Source: Vitis vinifera
Taxonomy: Eukaryota; Streptophyta; Magnoliopsida; Vitales; Vitaceae
NCBI RefSeq assembly: GCF_030704535.1
Contig: NC_081813.1
Coordinates: 1,272,501-1,336,500, forward strand
Direction of reading: 5' to 3'
DNA length: 64,000 nucleotides
Below the pieces are notes generated by a model. The model searched no databases. It was not told the DNA's origin and worked only from the letters and a program-made list of their open reading frames with translations. The translations under genes and the position numbers were made by a program. Shown here in pieces: positions 24,281-37,400 of the stretch (positions are counted from its first letter, which is position 1; the number at the start of each line of letters is the position of its first letter).

Positions 24281-27200
24281 ATGTCGAATATCACAAAACT
24301 CGAATTTGTGGCACTTGACATTTCGGGAAAGAACTATCTATCTTGGATCCTTGATACTGAATTACATCTTGATGCAATGAACCTTGGAGCTACGATCAAA
24401 TAAGGAAATCAAGCATCCCTGCAAGATCGCACAAAAGCATTGATTTTCCTTCTCCATCACCTCCATGAAGGTTTAAAAAATGAGTATCTTACAATAAAAG
24501 ACCCTTCTACTCTGTGGAGTAATTTGAAGGAAAGACATGACCACCAAAAAACTGTGATTCTCCCAAAAGCTCGATATGATTGGATGCACCTAAGGTTGCA
24601 AGATTTTAAAACTGTTAGTGAATACAACTCCTCACTTTTCAAAATCAACTCTCAATTAAAGTTGTGTGGAGAAAAAATCACAAAAAAAGACATGTTAGAA
24701 AAAACTTTTACTACGTTTCATGCCTCGAATGTGCTCCTGCAGCAACAATATCTAGAGCGTAGATTTACAAAATATTTTGAATTAATATCGTGTCTTCTTG
24801 TTGTTGAACAAAATAATGAGCTTTTGATGAGAAATTACCGGTCTCGTCCAACTGGATCTGAACCATTCCCTGAAGTGAATGCAATATCGTCCCAAACTTG
24901 TGGACGTGGACGAGGACGAGGACATGGTCGTGGTCATGGAAGAAATCCCCGATACCATGGTTCTTATAGTAATAATTCTCAGAAAATAAAAGCCCCATTG
25001 CACCACCAGAAGTAGAACAATACTGAGACAAAACAAGAAAATGGGAAGCGTTTACAAGATAAACCTCCTAAGAACCATAGGAATAATTGTTATAGATGTG
25101 GTATGAAAGGGCATTGGTCGCGTACCTTTCGTACGCCCAAACATTTGGTCGACCTTTACCAAGCATCAATAAAAGCAAAAGGAAAAGAGATAGAGATGAA
25201 CTTTACCGATGGTGATGAATTAGACCTAACCTACTATGACATTGATTTCTTTGGAGACCCCAATGAAAAAACAGATCATTTGATAAATGATGAGAAAATT
25301 AACATTGATTGATGTTACTTTATATATGAAATAATATATTATTATGTCTTATATTTACATTTGATTTTCTTTGTTATTTACATTATGCCTTGTTTTTTTG
25401 TTATATCTGAAGTCCATGTGTTATTTGGTCTCAAGATGAATGGGGATGATGTATGTCTCGCAGACTATGCGACCACGCACACAATTCTTCGAGATAAAAG
25501 ATATTTCCTCGAATTGACATTAATAAAAGCTAATGTAAGTACCATATCTGGTATTACAAACTTAGTTGAAGGCTCTGGAAGAGCAAACATAACGTTGCCA
25601 AATGGAACTAGATTCCATATAAATGACGCTTTATATTCTAGCAAATCCAGAAAAAAAAAATTCTCATTTTTAAAGATATCCGTAGAAATGGATATCATAT
25701 TGAAACTATGAATGAAGATAATGTAGAATATCTTTACATTACTTCCATTATATCTGGTCAAAAGCTTATAATGGAAAAACTCTCGGCTTTCTCCTCTGGG
25801 TTGTATCATACAACTATAAAGCCTATTGAATCATATGTTGTCGTGAACCAGAAATTCAACGACCCAAAAGTTTTTATCCTTTGACATGACAGGCTAAGTG
25901 ACCCAGGGTCTTCAATGATGCATTGAATAATCAAACACTCACATGGGCATTCACTAAAGAACCAGAAGATTTTTCACCTAATAAATACTCATGTGCTGCC
26001 TGCTCACAAGGTAAATTGATAATCAGACCATCTTTTACTAAAGTCATATATGTGTCACTAGTTTTTTTAGAAAGAATACATGGGGACATATGTGGGCCTA
26101 TCCATCTAGCATGTGGACCATTCCGTTATTTTATGATCTTAATAGATGCTTCTACTGGGTGGTCACATGTTTGTCTCATTTCTACACGTAACGTTGCCTT
26201 TGCTAGACTCCTTGCATAAATAATTAGATTACGAACACAATTTCCAGATTATCCAATTAAGACAATACGTCTTGATAAATATTGAGCATCCTGTTGCTCA
26301 TACTCATACCCAAAATGGTTTAGCAGAATCCTTCATCAAACGTCTCCAATTAATAGCTCAATCATTACTAATGAAAACCAAATTATCTACTTCCGCCTAG
26401 GGACATGCTATTATGCATGCTGTAACTTTAGTCCGTATTCGACCTACAACTTACCATGAATACTCACATTCACAACTTGTGCTTGGAAAACAACCAAATA
26501 TCTTTCACTTACAAATCTTTGGTTGTGCAGTATATGTATCAATTGCACCTACACAACGCATTAAAATGGGTCCCCAACGAAGACTTGGGATTTATGTAGG
26601 TTTTGATTCTTCATCTATCATAAGATATCTTAAACCTTTGACAGACAATGTTTTTACAGCCCGCTTTGCGGATTGTCATTTTAATGAGAGTGTTTTCCCG
26701 TCATTAGGGAGAGAAAAGTCGATTCCTGAAGAACGACGAGAAGTTAGTTGGAAAACATCTACCATGACCCATCTTGATCCTCGTACAAAACAACGTGAAC
26801 TAAAAGTTCAAAGGATCATTCATTTGCAAAATCTTGCAAATCAATTACCAGATGCATTCATTGATACAAAGAAAATGACAAAATCACATATCCCGGCTAC
26901 AAATACTCCAACACGGATTGATGTCCCTATAGGACAGTTAACAAATGAATCTAAGATACTCCTGAAGTGTGGTAGACCTATTGGCTCAAAGGATGTAACT
27001 CCCCGGAAGAGGAGAACCCAAAAAAAACTTGGCACTTTAGAAGAGGCACAAATAATGCAGAAAGCCCCTGAAGAAGCACATATTGACCAAAAAGCCCATG
27101 AAAAGCCACATATTGAACGAGAAGCCCTTGAAGAGGCACAGGTACCTAAAAATTGTGAGATCTCAGTAAGTTATGTACACACGGGAGAAAAATGGGATCG

Positions 27201-28917
27201 AAATAATATTGTTATTAACAATATTTTTGCTTTCCAAGTGGCCTCTAATATCATAAGAAATGATGAAGATCCCGAACCATGAATTGTGGAAGAATGTCGA
27301 CATAGAAATGATTGGCCAAAATGGAAAGAAGCTATACAGGCAGAGTTAAACTCATTAACAAAACGAGAAGTTTTTGGACCTGTAGTCCAAACACCTGGAA
27401 ATGTAAAGCCTGTTGGGTACAAATTGGTATTTGTACGAAATCGCAATGAGAAAAATGAGATCATAAGATATAAAGTGCGATTAGTAGCACAAGGTTTCTC
27501 GCAAAGACCTAGAATTGACTACGAGGAAACATATTCTCCCGTCATGGACACAATCACATTTCATTTCTTAATTAGTTTGACAGTCTTAGAAGGACTAGAT
27601 ATGCGTCTCATGGATGTTATTACAACATATTTATACGGATCTATAGATAATGATATATACATGAAAATCCCTAAAGGATTTAAATTGCCTGGAGCAAATA
27701 GTACAAAGCCTCGTAGCATGCACTCAATCAAGTTACAACGATCCTTGTATGGATTAAAGTAATCTGGACGCATGTGGTACAATCGCCTTAGCGAATACTT
27801 GCTAAAAGAATGGTATGTGAATAACCCTATATGCCCATGCATCTTCATTAAGAAATCAGAAACCGGATTTGCAATTATTGCAATGTATGTTGATGACTTA
27901 AATCTTGTTAGAACTCCTGAAGAGCTTACAAGAATAACAAATTACTTGAAAAAGGAATTTGAGATGAAAGATCTTGAAAAAACAAAATTTTGTCTCAGCC
28001 TGCAGATCGAGCATTTTCCAAATGGAGTTTTAGTACATCAATCAACATACATTAAGAAAGTTTTGAAGCGTTTTTATATGGATAAAGTGCATCATTTAAG
28101 TTCTCCAATGATTGTTTGATCCCTTGATGTGAAATAGGACTCATTTCGTCATTGCGAAAAAGATAAAGAGTTACTTGGTCCTGAAGTACCATATCTTGGT
28201 GCTATTGGTGCACTTATGTATCTTGCCAATTGTACACGTCCAAACATTGCTTTTTCTTTCAATTTATTAGCAAGATACAGTTTCGCTCCAACTCGAAGAC
28301 ATTGAAATGGTATCAAATATATATTGCATTATCTTCGCGATACTACTGATATGAGTTTATTTTACTCAAGGGAATCAAAGCAACAATTGCTTGGATATGC
28401 AGATGTAGGATATCTTTCAGATCCACATAAAGGTAGGTCACAAACATGGTATGTGTTTAATTGCAATGGTACTGTTATTTCATGGAGATCTGTCAAACAA
28501 ACAATGGTAGCCACATCATCAAATCATTCAGAAATACTGGCGATTCATGAAGCAAGTTGTGAATATATATGGTTAAGATCTATGATCCAGCATATTCGGG
28601 AATCATGTGGACTCTCCTCTATCAAAGGTGACCCGACAATATTATTTGAAGATAATGCTGCATGCATTGCACAAATAACATGAGGTTATATTAAAGGAAA
28701 TAGAACTAAACACATTTCACCAAAATTCTTTTATACACATGAACTTCAAAAGAGTGGTGAAATTGATGTGCAACAAATACGCTCAAGTGATAATCTAGCA
28801 GATTTATTCACAAAATCATCGCCGACCTCAACATTCAAGAAGTTAATATACAAGATTGGAATGCGTCAACTCAAAGATATCGACATGAGGGGGAGTAAGA
28901 TTGTAAAAGGGTGTTAG
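24281..28917 (+). pseudogene. Dead gag-pol of the copia element
   Basis: Gag starts at 24281 (MSNITKLEF) and is broken by TAA at 24401 and TAG at 25014. The gag basic tail is rich in GRGRG repeats. The CCHC knuckle (near 25090-25130) has lost its last Cys (Phe instead). In the protease region (25430 on) the usual D-S/T-x site reads LADYATTH, so the catalytic triplet is altered. Integrase (about 25880-26700) has several stops and a deletion through the core. Reverse transcriptase (about 27290-28120) keeps YVDDLNLV but has stops, including one after RSLYGLK. RNase H (28320-28900) is interrupted once more. Nothing here can make a working polyprotein. Confidence 0.9.
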
Positions 28918-29053
28918 TGTATTGTACTTTTTTTTTTCTTTCATCTAGGTTTTGTCATACTGGGTTTTACTGACAAGGTTTTTAACGAGACAATCCTGAT
29001 ATACCAAGAAAAGAATATTGTACTCTTTTTCCTTCACTAGGTTTTTCCTATAG

Positions 29054-29380
29054 GCTATGTTTGGTTCTCGGAAAGTACAAAGGAAAGAAAAAAAATGCTA
29101 AGGAAAATGGTTTTCTCATGTTTGGTTGTCCTATGAAAAATATCAAATAAAATCAAATATAATTAAAATTAATTAAAAACTTATGTATTTTTAAATTATT
29201 TAATCTTTATATTGATGAGTTAAAATAAATAAAATGAGTTTAAAGTAACAAAAAAAATAATTTATCAACTTTTAATCTATTTTTTTATTTTCCTTCACTT
29301 TTTCTTTCCTTCTACTTTTCCTTTGTATTTTTTTTCCCTCGCATTTTCCCTCAAATTTTCCGGGAACCAAACATAGCCAG
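29054..29380. mobile_element. MITE-like element, family A copy 2, nested in the copia element
   Basis: Begins GCTATGTTTGGTTCTCGGAAA and ends TTTCCGGGAACCAAACATAG(C), about 20-bp terminal inverted repeats with two mismatches; AT-rich non-coding interior. It splits the copia 3' region, whose GTTTTTCCTA and GGGTTTTTTACTAGG words resume on either side. It therefore inserted after the copia element. Confidence 0.85.
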
Positions 29381-29436
29381 GGTTTTTTACTAGGAAAGTT
29401 TTAATAATACATATTCTTTTAATATGGTGGTCATCT

Positions 29437-29445
29437 AAGGGGGAG
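29437..29445 (+). promoter_or_regulatory. Copia polypurine tract
   Basis: AAGGGGGAG directly before the 3' LTR, the expected plus-strand primer position. A similar GAGGGGGAG word stands at 28888-28896, at the end of pol. Confidence 0.8.
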
Positions 29446-29747
29446 TGTTGTAAATGAAAAGTGGTGAATGACCACATTGATGGTCAATATGAACTCCATT
29501 TACTCATCTTTAAGATGAGTAATGAGAGTTCATATTATGAAGCCTATAAAAGGCTTCTTACATCCCATGTAAGAGCATTCCGAGAAAAAGAAATATATTA
29601 TTTTCTCTCTTCTCTCTCTCTTTCTTTCATTCTCTCAACATTTCTCTTCCTTGATTTCTTTCTCCCTCTCTCTATATATATATTATTAAAGCAATACATA
29701 GTCATCTCTACTTTTATTTGAGTCACATTTATTCTCATTTTACAACA
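29446..29747 (+). repeat. 3' LTR of copia element
   Basis: 302 bases, TGTTGTAA... to ...TACAACA, aligned over its whole length with the 5' LTR. It ends about 150 bases before the likely leader region of the DRG2-type gene. Confidence 0.95.
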
Positions 29748-29952
29748 ATTGCTATTAAATTTTTAAAATTGAATTTTTAATGTCTCTTTTAATTAAGATA
29801 AAAATGTTAATAATTTATTAAAAAGAGTATTAGTATATATTAAATGACTGAAATATCCCCTAGAAGAAGTGAATATCCCAAATAAAAGCCAGAACCATTC
29901 CCACTTCATCGCAAAGAACCACTGGTCTGAGACTTCCAACTCCGATATCCAA

Positions 29953-29961
29953 AAACCCTAA
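29953..29961 (+). promoter_or_regulatory. Telo-box AAACCCTAA in the promoter/leader of the DRG2-type gene
   Basis: One exact AAACCCTAA word 430 bases upstream of the DRG2-type ATG. Telo-boxes are common near the start of plant translation-related genes. Confidence 0.5.
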
Positions 29962-30390
29962 TTCGTCCGGACACCAGTAATTCACGTCCGTGCAAAAGTA
30001 GCTTCGAGTACTCTCTTCCTCTGTATACACTCTGCTGATTTCATAACATTTACGCTTAATTTACAGTAATATAAGGGTTTTCTTTTCTTTTGTTTTTTTT
30101 CCTGTTTCTGTTTTGATGAATTTCGTGAATTCAGTTGCTTAATTTTAATTAATTAGTGCCAGAAACGCCTTCTGGGTCATAATCAAAATAGATAAAATTT
30201 GGGCAGAAGGCGATTGTTGCTTTGGGTTTGGTTCCTTTGTGGATTATTGTAACATTGGAGATTATCTCAATTCCAGAAACTCATTTTTGACCTTTTTGTT
30301 TCCTGTGGTAGCAGATAAGGAACTTGAGGTAGTTGGGATTTGAATCTTTTTGTTAAGTGAGGTGAGTGGCAGCTGCAATTCGGGGGGAAA

Positions 30391-33300
30391 ATGGGGATCG
30401 TAGAGAAGATTAAAGAAATCGAAGCCGAGATGGCGCGTACCCAGAAGAATAAAGCCACTGGTTCGTTACACCATTCATCATCAGTTATATTGTATAATTT
30501 GAACTTATTGACAATTGGAGTGAAAATTTGTAGTGGTTTTTGGTTAGTTGGATATGGGATCAAGCGAAAGTAGGTTATTGTTTAGTTGTTGAATTTTTGA
30601 GTAGGAGATGAGAAGCATTTCCGGGTAAATCGCAATCAAAGTGTTAGTTCAAGTTTCTTGGATTTCCATACTCACTCTTGCCACCATATTCTTGCACTTT
30701 TGCACAGTTATTTTCAACTCCTAATAGGAGAAAATTCATAAACTTTTGTACATCAATGCAGAGTATCATCTGGGTCAGCTCAAGGCAAAGATAGCAAAGC
30801 TAAGGACACAATTATTGGAGCCCCCAAAGGTATGTGAGTTTCAAGTGTTGCCCTTCATGGTTAAGATGCTCTAGCGTGTAATTTTTATTTATTTATTTAT
30901 TTTGAACTGGTCAGTATTTTGGTTAAATATCACGTATTAATTTTCTTTCCAGTGTGATTGTCTCTTGTTGATATTTTTCTTTTTCTTATATCTTTCCCTA
31001 TTCGTAAATATGCTTGAGGGTTTGCTTTTTATTTATTGTTTTTCTTTAACTATGAGTAAGGGTTCGAGCGGAGCTGGGGAAGGCTTTGAAGTGACAAAAT
31101 ATGGACATGGACGAGTCGCATTAATAGGGTTTCCAAGGTTTGCCTCCTTTGTGAACCTATGTGTTCTTATGCTTTCTGGAACTGTGTTATACTTCAGCTT
31201 CAATGAAAATGATAAAGGGCTAATCAAAGATTACACTATGTGATTTATTGCAAAAAGAGGGAAAACATTTGCAGGCACAGAGTTTGGTCTCTTGTTTATG
31301 AGTTGATTGATAGTATAGTGGAAGTATCAAGCTGCAAGTTAAAAGGACAAAACTTTTCTTGCAATTTTTGTACTTACTAATATGTGAATTCTTAAATGCA
31401 TTTGTGTCATATTACTTTATCATTTGCAGGTTATTACCAATAATACCTTGGTTCTCTCTGTTTGTAGATATTTGCATGTGCGCATTATGATGCATTGGTT
31501 TTACTGCACAAAATTCCCTTCTTAGAATTTCTTTTTCTTTGACAGTGTGGGGAAGTCAACCCTTCTGACACTCTTAACCGGCACACATTCAGAGGCAGCA
31601 TCATATGAATTCACAACACTTACTTGCATCCCTGGTATTATACACTACAATGATACCAAAATTCAGCTGCTTGACCTTCCTGGAATTATTGAAGGTGCTT
31701 CCGAAGGGAAGGGACGTGGTAGGCAGGTAACTTAATTGCTTGTTTTCTACTGTCATATTAAGTCTGTATATAGTAACTACTAACATTGCTTCATTATCGT
31801 ATAACGTATGGTCTATTTTTTATGATTGTTTTCCAAAATGAAATGGATATGGCTTTGTTGGTTGACATATGTTCCTTTTGTTGTCTGTTATTTGGGCTGG
31901 ATATGTAGAAATTTCTTACCTTTGATAAAACTGTTTTTCTGTTCAGGTTATTGCTGTTTCCAAGTCATCAGACATTGTGTTAATGGTTCTTGATGCCTCA
32001 AAAGTAAGTATCTGCTTGTTTAATATTTTCTAGTTGATGAATCAATATTGTGGTTACTGTAATTTGAAATAGACTGGAAATTTTTTCTACTGTTACCAAG
32101 CTCATTTTCACCCTCGAAGGATCAATACCAGTAAACCATGGTTGATGTTCCATTACTATTATTATTATAATTATTATTTATAACAAGATGCAAAATATCC
32201 TTTTCCAACCTTGTTGTTCCTAAGTATGGCAGTTGATGATTCTATTGTTGCTTTTATTTTCCCAATGGGTTTGCTCTTAAAGGGAGTCTGACATGTGTTC
32301 TGGTTGCTGTAAACTATTTGCAAAATGTTTCAGAGTGAGGGTCATCGACAAATATTGACCAAAGAGCTGGAAGCTGTGGGTTTGCGTTTAAACAAAAAAC
32401 CACCCCAAGTAAGATTATTTCTTCAAGAATCTGTATGGATGCATGAAAGCTCCAAAGTTCTCTTATATATCTCTCATCTTGTAGTTATTTGCTTTTTTAA
32501 TTTTAATAGGCAATCAAACATCTAATTATTTTAATGTGGTGCTGGTTCTTTGTTTTTCTGGTTGGTTCCATTTCTCTTTTTTTAATTTCCTGTTGATTTG
32601 TTGTAATGCTATGCTTTCAGTGGGTTGTTTGTAACTGAATCTAGTTGTGTGTTAAGAAAACTCATGTGATCCAGTATATTTGTCATTTAGTCCCTACCAT
32701 GTGAATAAACTCAAATCTTATTTCTTTGGATTGGAAAAGGTGAATCTTGCCTGAAATTCTGTATTGTAGTTTTGACATGCTTAAGAAAAGGCATCCAAAT
32801 TTGGCAATATTCAATAGTATTGTCCAACTCTGTCTTAGGTTATGATATTTGACTTTACAAATAATTATGGGTTATTTACAGAATCCTCTCAAATTATTGT
32901 GAGTAATTCCACGTTGAAAAAATAAACATTTGTTTTACCAAGCAAGCACTCACATTTCCCCACTCTGATTTATTTGAGTTTTAACTCTTTATTTACTATG
33001 TTTTCGGTATTAACAAAATTTGAATCATCCTTGAATAATCCCAAAAATTTATCTAGTCCATATGTGAAGGTGAATCTCAATGATGGATTACATCTAGAGG
33101 GGTGATGAATGGGTGTTTTTGAACAATTTAAAAGACCCCCCAACACATATTATCTTTCCTTAGAATTTCTCAATGTCTATAAACTTCTCTTCCAACAACT
33201 TTTCAACAAAGAATAAAATTCACAAGCAAGTATGAAGGCAACAGCACTCTCCCAACAATTTATTAAAGCAAGTCATATGCAAATGCTTCAACACTCCCCA

Positions 33301-34394
33301 AAATTAATCCATAAGAACAATTATCTCCTTAACTCATTTCCAATTACTACTTGATATCATTAACCAAAATGAACAGAAAATTTATTCAAGGTATCCAATG
33401 GATAATCACACCTATTTTAGCTTATTTTTCTTCCATTCAACATATATGCCCAAGTAACCAATAATATAAAAAACTGAAAATAAATCAAAGAGTAGGATGA
33501 GAGAAAGAGACAATGACACTAGATTTTAACGTGGAAAATCTTTGAAGAGATAAAAAACCATGGATTTACAACCGATAAAAAACGTCCATTATGAAGAATA
33601 AAAATTGAATACAAGGTTTTATTTAGCTCAAGTTCCCATACCACTTGATTAGCACCTTTCCACTTTTAGCTTCACACTTTCTTCTTCCGAAGCACACTTG
33701 GAGTCTGCCCCAAGCTCGATCTCAACCTCTTCTTGAATCCACGTAATAAGAAAATGGGTTTTCACCCAAACCCAAATAGATCAGAAATTGAGAGATGAAT
33801 AAATGAAGGAATCAAACTATTTTTCCTCTAGTAAATCAGTTGAAAACAGCTTGAAAATCAGGAAGAAAATGGGATTTTCTTGGCAACCGAACACCTTAAA
33901 TTTGGTAAGAAAAATAGAGCATAAGGGGAGAATATCTACTAGTGTCTCTTTGATGTTCTCTCCTTTCAATAGGAAGCAAGTTTTAGGTTTTTAATATCAA
34001 AGAAGCCCTTGATTCGATGACTTAGAAAACATCAATAAAAAAACTACTTGGATCGATTTGACCCAAAGTTGGGTCGATCCTAGAATAGGGCATTTAAACA
34101 CTTAGTAAAAAAAAAAAAAATGTTTGCCAAGCCTCCTTAGCTCCTTAAAAGAAATATTTCAAGAAATAAAAAACAATTTGAAAAACATGGTTGATTCAAT
34201 TTCATCCATGTCTAACCTCAACTACATACCTTGGCCTCTAAGCAATTTCTGCACTTGATCTTCATTAGGCAAGGAGTTTGAGAAAGGATTCGGAAAACTG
34301 AGTTAGGAGATACTTAGGAATTCTGTCTAGAATTGCCAACTTACCTAAACACTCACAATATGTTTGACTATAAGTAAGGATGAATTCTTTAGAG

Positions 34395-34433
<39 letters not shown>

Positions 34434-37400
34434 CAACCACTGTAAGGATATTGGGATCCTAGGTTTTTCTACCTATAACTTTGTGCTTTGATTTCATTTG
34501 CAGATATACTTCAAGAAGAAAAAATCTGGGGGCATTTCTTTCAACAGCACTGTACCTTTGACTCATGTGGATGAGAAGCTTTGTTATCAAATTCTACATG
34601 AATACAAAATTCACAATGCTGAGGTATTCTGTTTTGGCTTTGTATAGACTGCATCCATCCGTATACAGTATACTGAAGAACCTAATTGTCATGAAAATAT
34701 GGACTTGCATTAGAACTGTGGGAATAATAACTGTACTTTATTGCTTGATCAGGTAATACAATTGCTTGATTCTGAAAAACCTTTTATTTCACTTTTATGG
34801 CTTAAATGATAAATAAATGGAGACATGCACACTTGTGAATTTCATGACATTAGTGCATCTCCAATCACATTTTGGTTTCACTATGATCCATTTACTCTCA
34901 GGTTTACTAGGAAAAAAAATGTTTGAGACCAGTTTTCTATGCTTAGCTCCCTCTGAGTTCATATTTGTTTCTTAAATGTGTTACTGTTGGCATGCTCCTG
35001 AACAGCTTTTTGTTGTTTCAACTGATCTATTTTAGTTGGAAAAATTCAGAATCATTAAAAACTTGCTTTAGAATTATGCAATAAGTTTCCTGTTTCACAA
35101 CTTCATTTGTTAAGGAAGCAAACTACATGTGCAATGTTTGTTTATCCCATCATGCTATTATTTGGATCACAGATACTCAGTGTTATGTTGAAAGTGTGAA
35201 ACAATTGATAGAAAATCAGACATCAATCTTTCCTTGATTTTCGTTTTCTCATATCGGTCATTCTTACCTTGATATTCCAAGGTGAGAAATAATTTGAAAA
35301 AGGTGAATTTCAGTAAGGGAAAAAAATCATATAAACAAGTTAGCAGATGAGATTTTTATATGCAAATGAATTATCATGGCCTTTCTAGTTAGTTCAAGGC
35401 CTTTTTTTTATGGTGGTCATGGCATTTTAAACTTTGAATATGAATAAAACTAATTATGTGAAGCCCATTGGAGACAGCATTCAAGGGAGACTTGGCTAAG
35501 GGAGGGGGATAGAAATACGGGGTTCTTTCACAGAATGGCGAGTGCGCATCGAAGAAACAACGCTATGGGCAGAATTAAGGTTAATGGGGAGTGGCTGGTA
35601 GAAGAGCAGGAGGTGAAAGAAGGCATTGTGAATTCGTTTCAGCAGTTGCTTTCTGAAGATATGGTTTGGCAGGCAGATATTGACAATATTCAAGTGAGTT
35701 GTATCAGCCAGCAAGATGCAGAGTGTATAGAAGTCCCATTTGCAGAAACTGAGATTCACTCGGCTTTGATGGAGATGAATGGGGACAAAGCCCCTGGTCC
35801 GGATGGGTTTTCTGTTGCATTCTGGCAAAACGCATGGGCCTTTGCCAAAGAGGAGATCATGGAGATGTTTAAAGAATTTCACGAGCATAATACCTTTGTT
35901 AGGAGCCTCAATAATACTTTTCTGGTGTTGATACCTAAGAAAAGCGGGGCGGAGGATTTGGGAGACTTTAGATCTATCAGCCTGTTGGGGGGCCTATATA
36001 AACTTTTGGCTAAAGTCTTAGCTAACAGGCTCAAAAGAGTGATTGGTAAGGTGGTCTCTAGTGCTCAAAATGCCTTTGTAATGGGGAGACAAATTCTGGA
36101 CGCGTCTTTAATTGCTAATGAGGTGATAGACTCGTGGCAGAAGAGAAAAGAAAAGGGCCTTATCTGCAAATTAGATATAGAAAAAACCTATGATAGCATT
36201 AATTGGAATTTCTTAATGAAGGTCCTCCAAAAGATGGGCTTTGGGAACAAGTGGGTGGGATGGATGTGGAGCTGTGTATCTTCTGCAAAATTCTCCATTC
36301 TTGTTAATGGAGTGTCAGCTGGGTTTTTCCCTAGCACTAGAGGGCTTCGTCAAGGGGATCCCCTATCCCCTTACCTCTTTGTTATGGGAATGGAGATTCT
36401 GGACGTCCTCATCAGGAGAGCAGTGGAGGGGGGATATCTTTCAGGATGCAACATTCGGGGTGGTAGTAGAACCTCATTGCATATTTCCCACTTATTTTTT
36501 GCTGATGACACGATTGTATTTTGTGAGGCAAGCAAAGATCAAGTCTCCCATCTAAGCTGGATTCTCTTTTGGTTTGAAGCAGCTTCGGGTCTTCGTATGA
36601 ATCTAGCCAAAAGCGAAATCATTCCAGTTGGAGAAGTGGAGGAGATTCTGGAGTTGGCTGCTGAGTTAGGGTGCAGGGTGGGGTCTCTGCCCTCCCATTA
36701 TTTGGGTCTCCCTTTAGGGGTCCCAAATAGGGCTTCTTCTATGTGGGATGGAGTGGAAGAGAGGGTCAGGAGGAGACTTGCGCTTTGGAAAAAACAGTAT
36801 ATTTCCAAAGGGGGGCGGATCACTCTTATAAAAAATGCCTTGGCCAGTATGCCAATTTACCAAATGTCTATCTTCCGTATGCCTAAGTCCGTTGCTAAAA
36901 GAGTGGAGAAAATCCAAAGAGATTTCCTTTGGGGGGGTGGAAATCTGGGAGGAAAAATTCATCTAGTAAAATGGGATGTGGTCTGTACAGAAAAACGCAA
37001 TGGAGGGCTAGGATTAAGGAGAATAGCCACTCTGAATAGAGCCTTATTGGGCAAGTGGACTTGGAGGTTTGCATGTGAAAGGGATAACCTTTGGAAACAA
37101 GTGATCTCTATGAAATATGGGCAAGAGGATTATGGGTGGAGGGCTAAGAAGGTTAGTGGGGCGGCCGGAGTTGGGGTCTGGAAGGAGATTATGAAAGAAT
37201 CTGAATGGTGCTGGGAAAATTTGGCTTTTCTGGTTGGGAAGGGCTCCAAAATCAAATTCTAGAAAGACAGTTGGTGCACTGATACTCCGTTGTCCCAATG
37301 TTTCAACCATCTTTTTGTCCTTGCCGTGCATAGAGATGCTTCGATTGAGGAGATGTGGGATCATCATTCGGGCCAAGGAGATTGGAATCTGGTTTTTGTG

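Larger units (their letters stand above)
23743..29747 (+). mobile_element. Ty1-copia LTR retrotransposon, Ale/Retrofit-like, degenerate
   Basis: Complete structure: 5' LTR, primer-binding site, gag, protease, integrase, reverse transcriptase, RNase H, polypurine tract, 3' LTR. Flanks are ATTGA (23738-23742) and ATTGC (29748-29752), a 5-bp target duplication with one change. The order integrase before reverse transcriptase identifies Copia. The LTRs differ at many positions by eye, and gag-pol is full of stops, so this is an old insertion. A MITE is nested in its 3' untranslated part. Confidence 0.93.
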
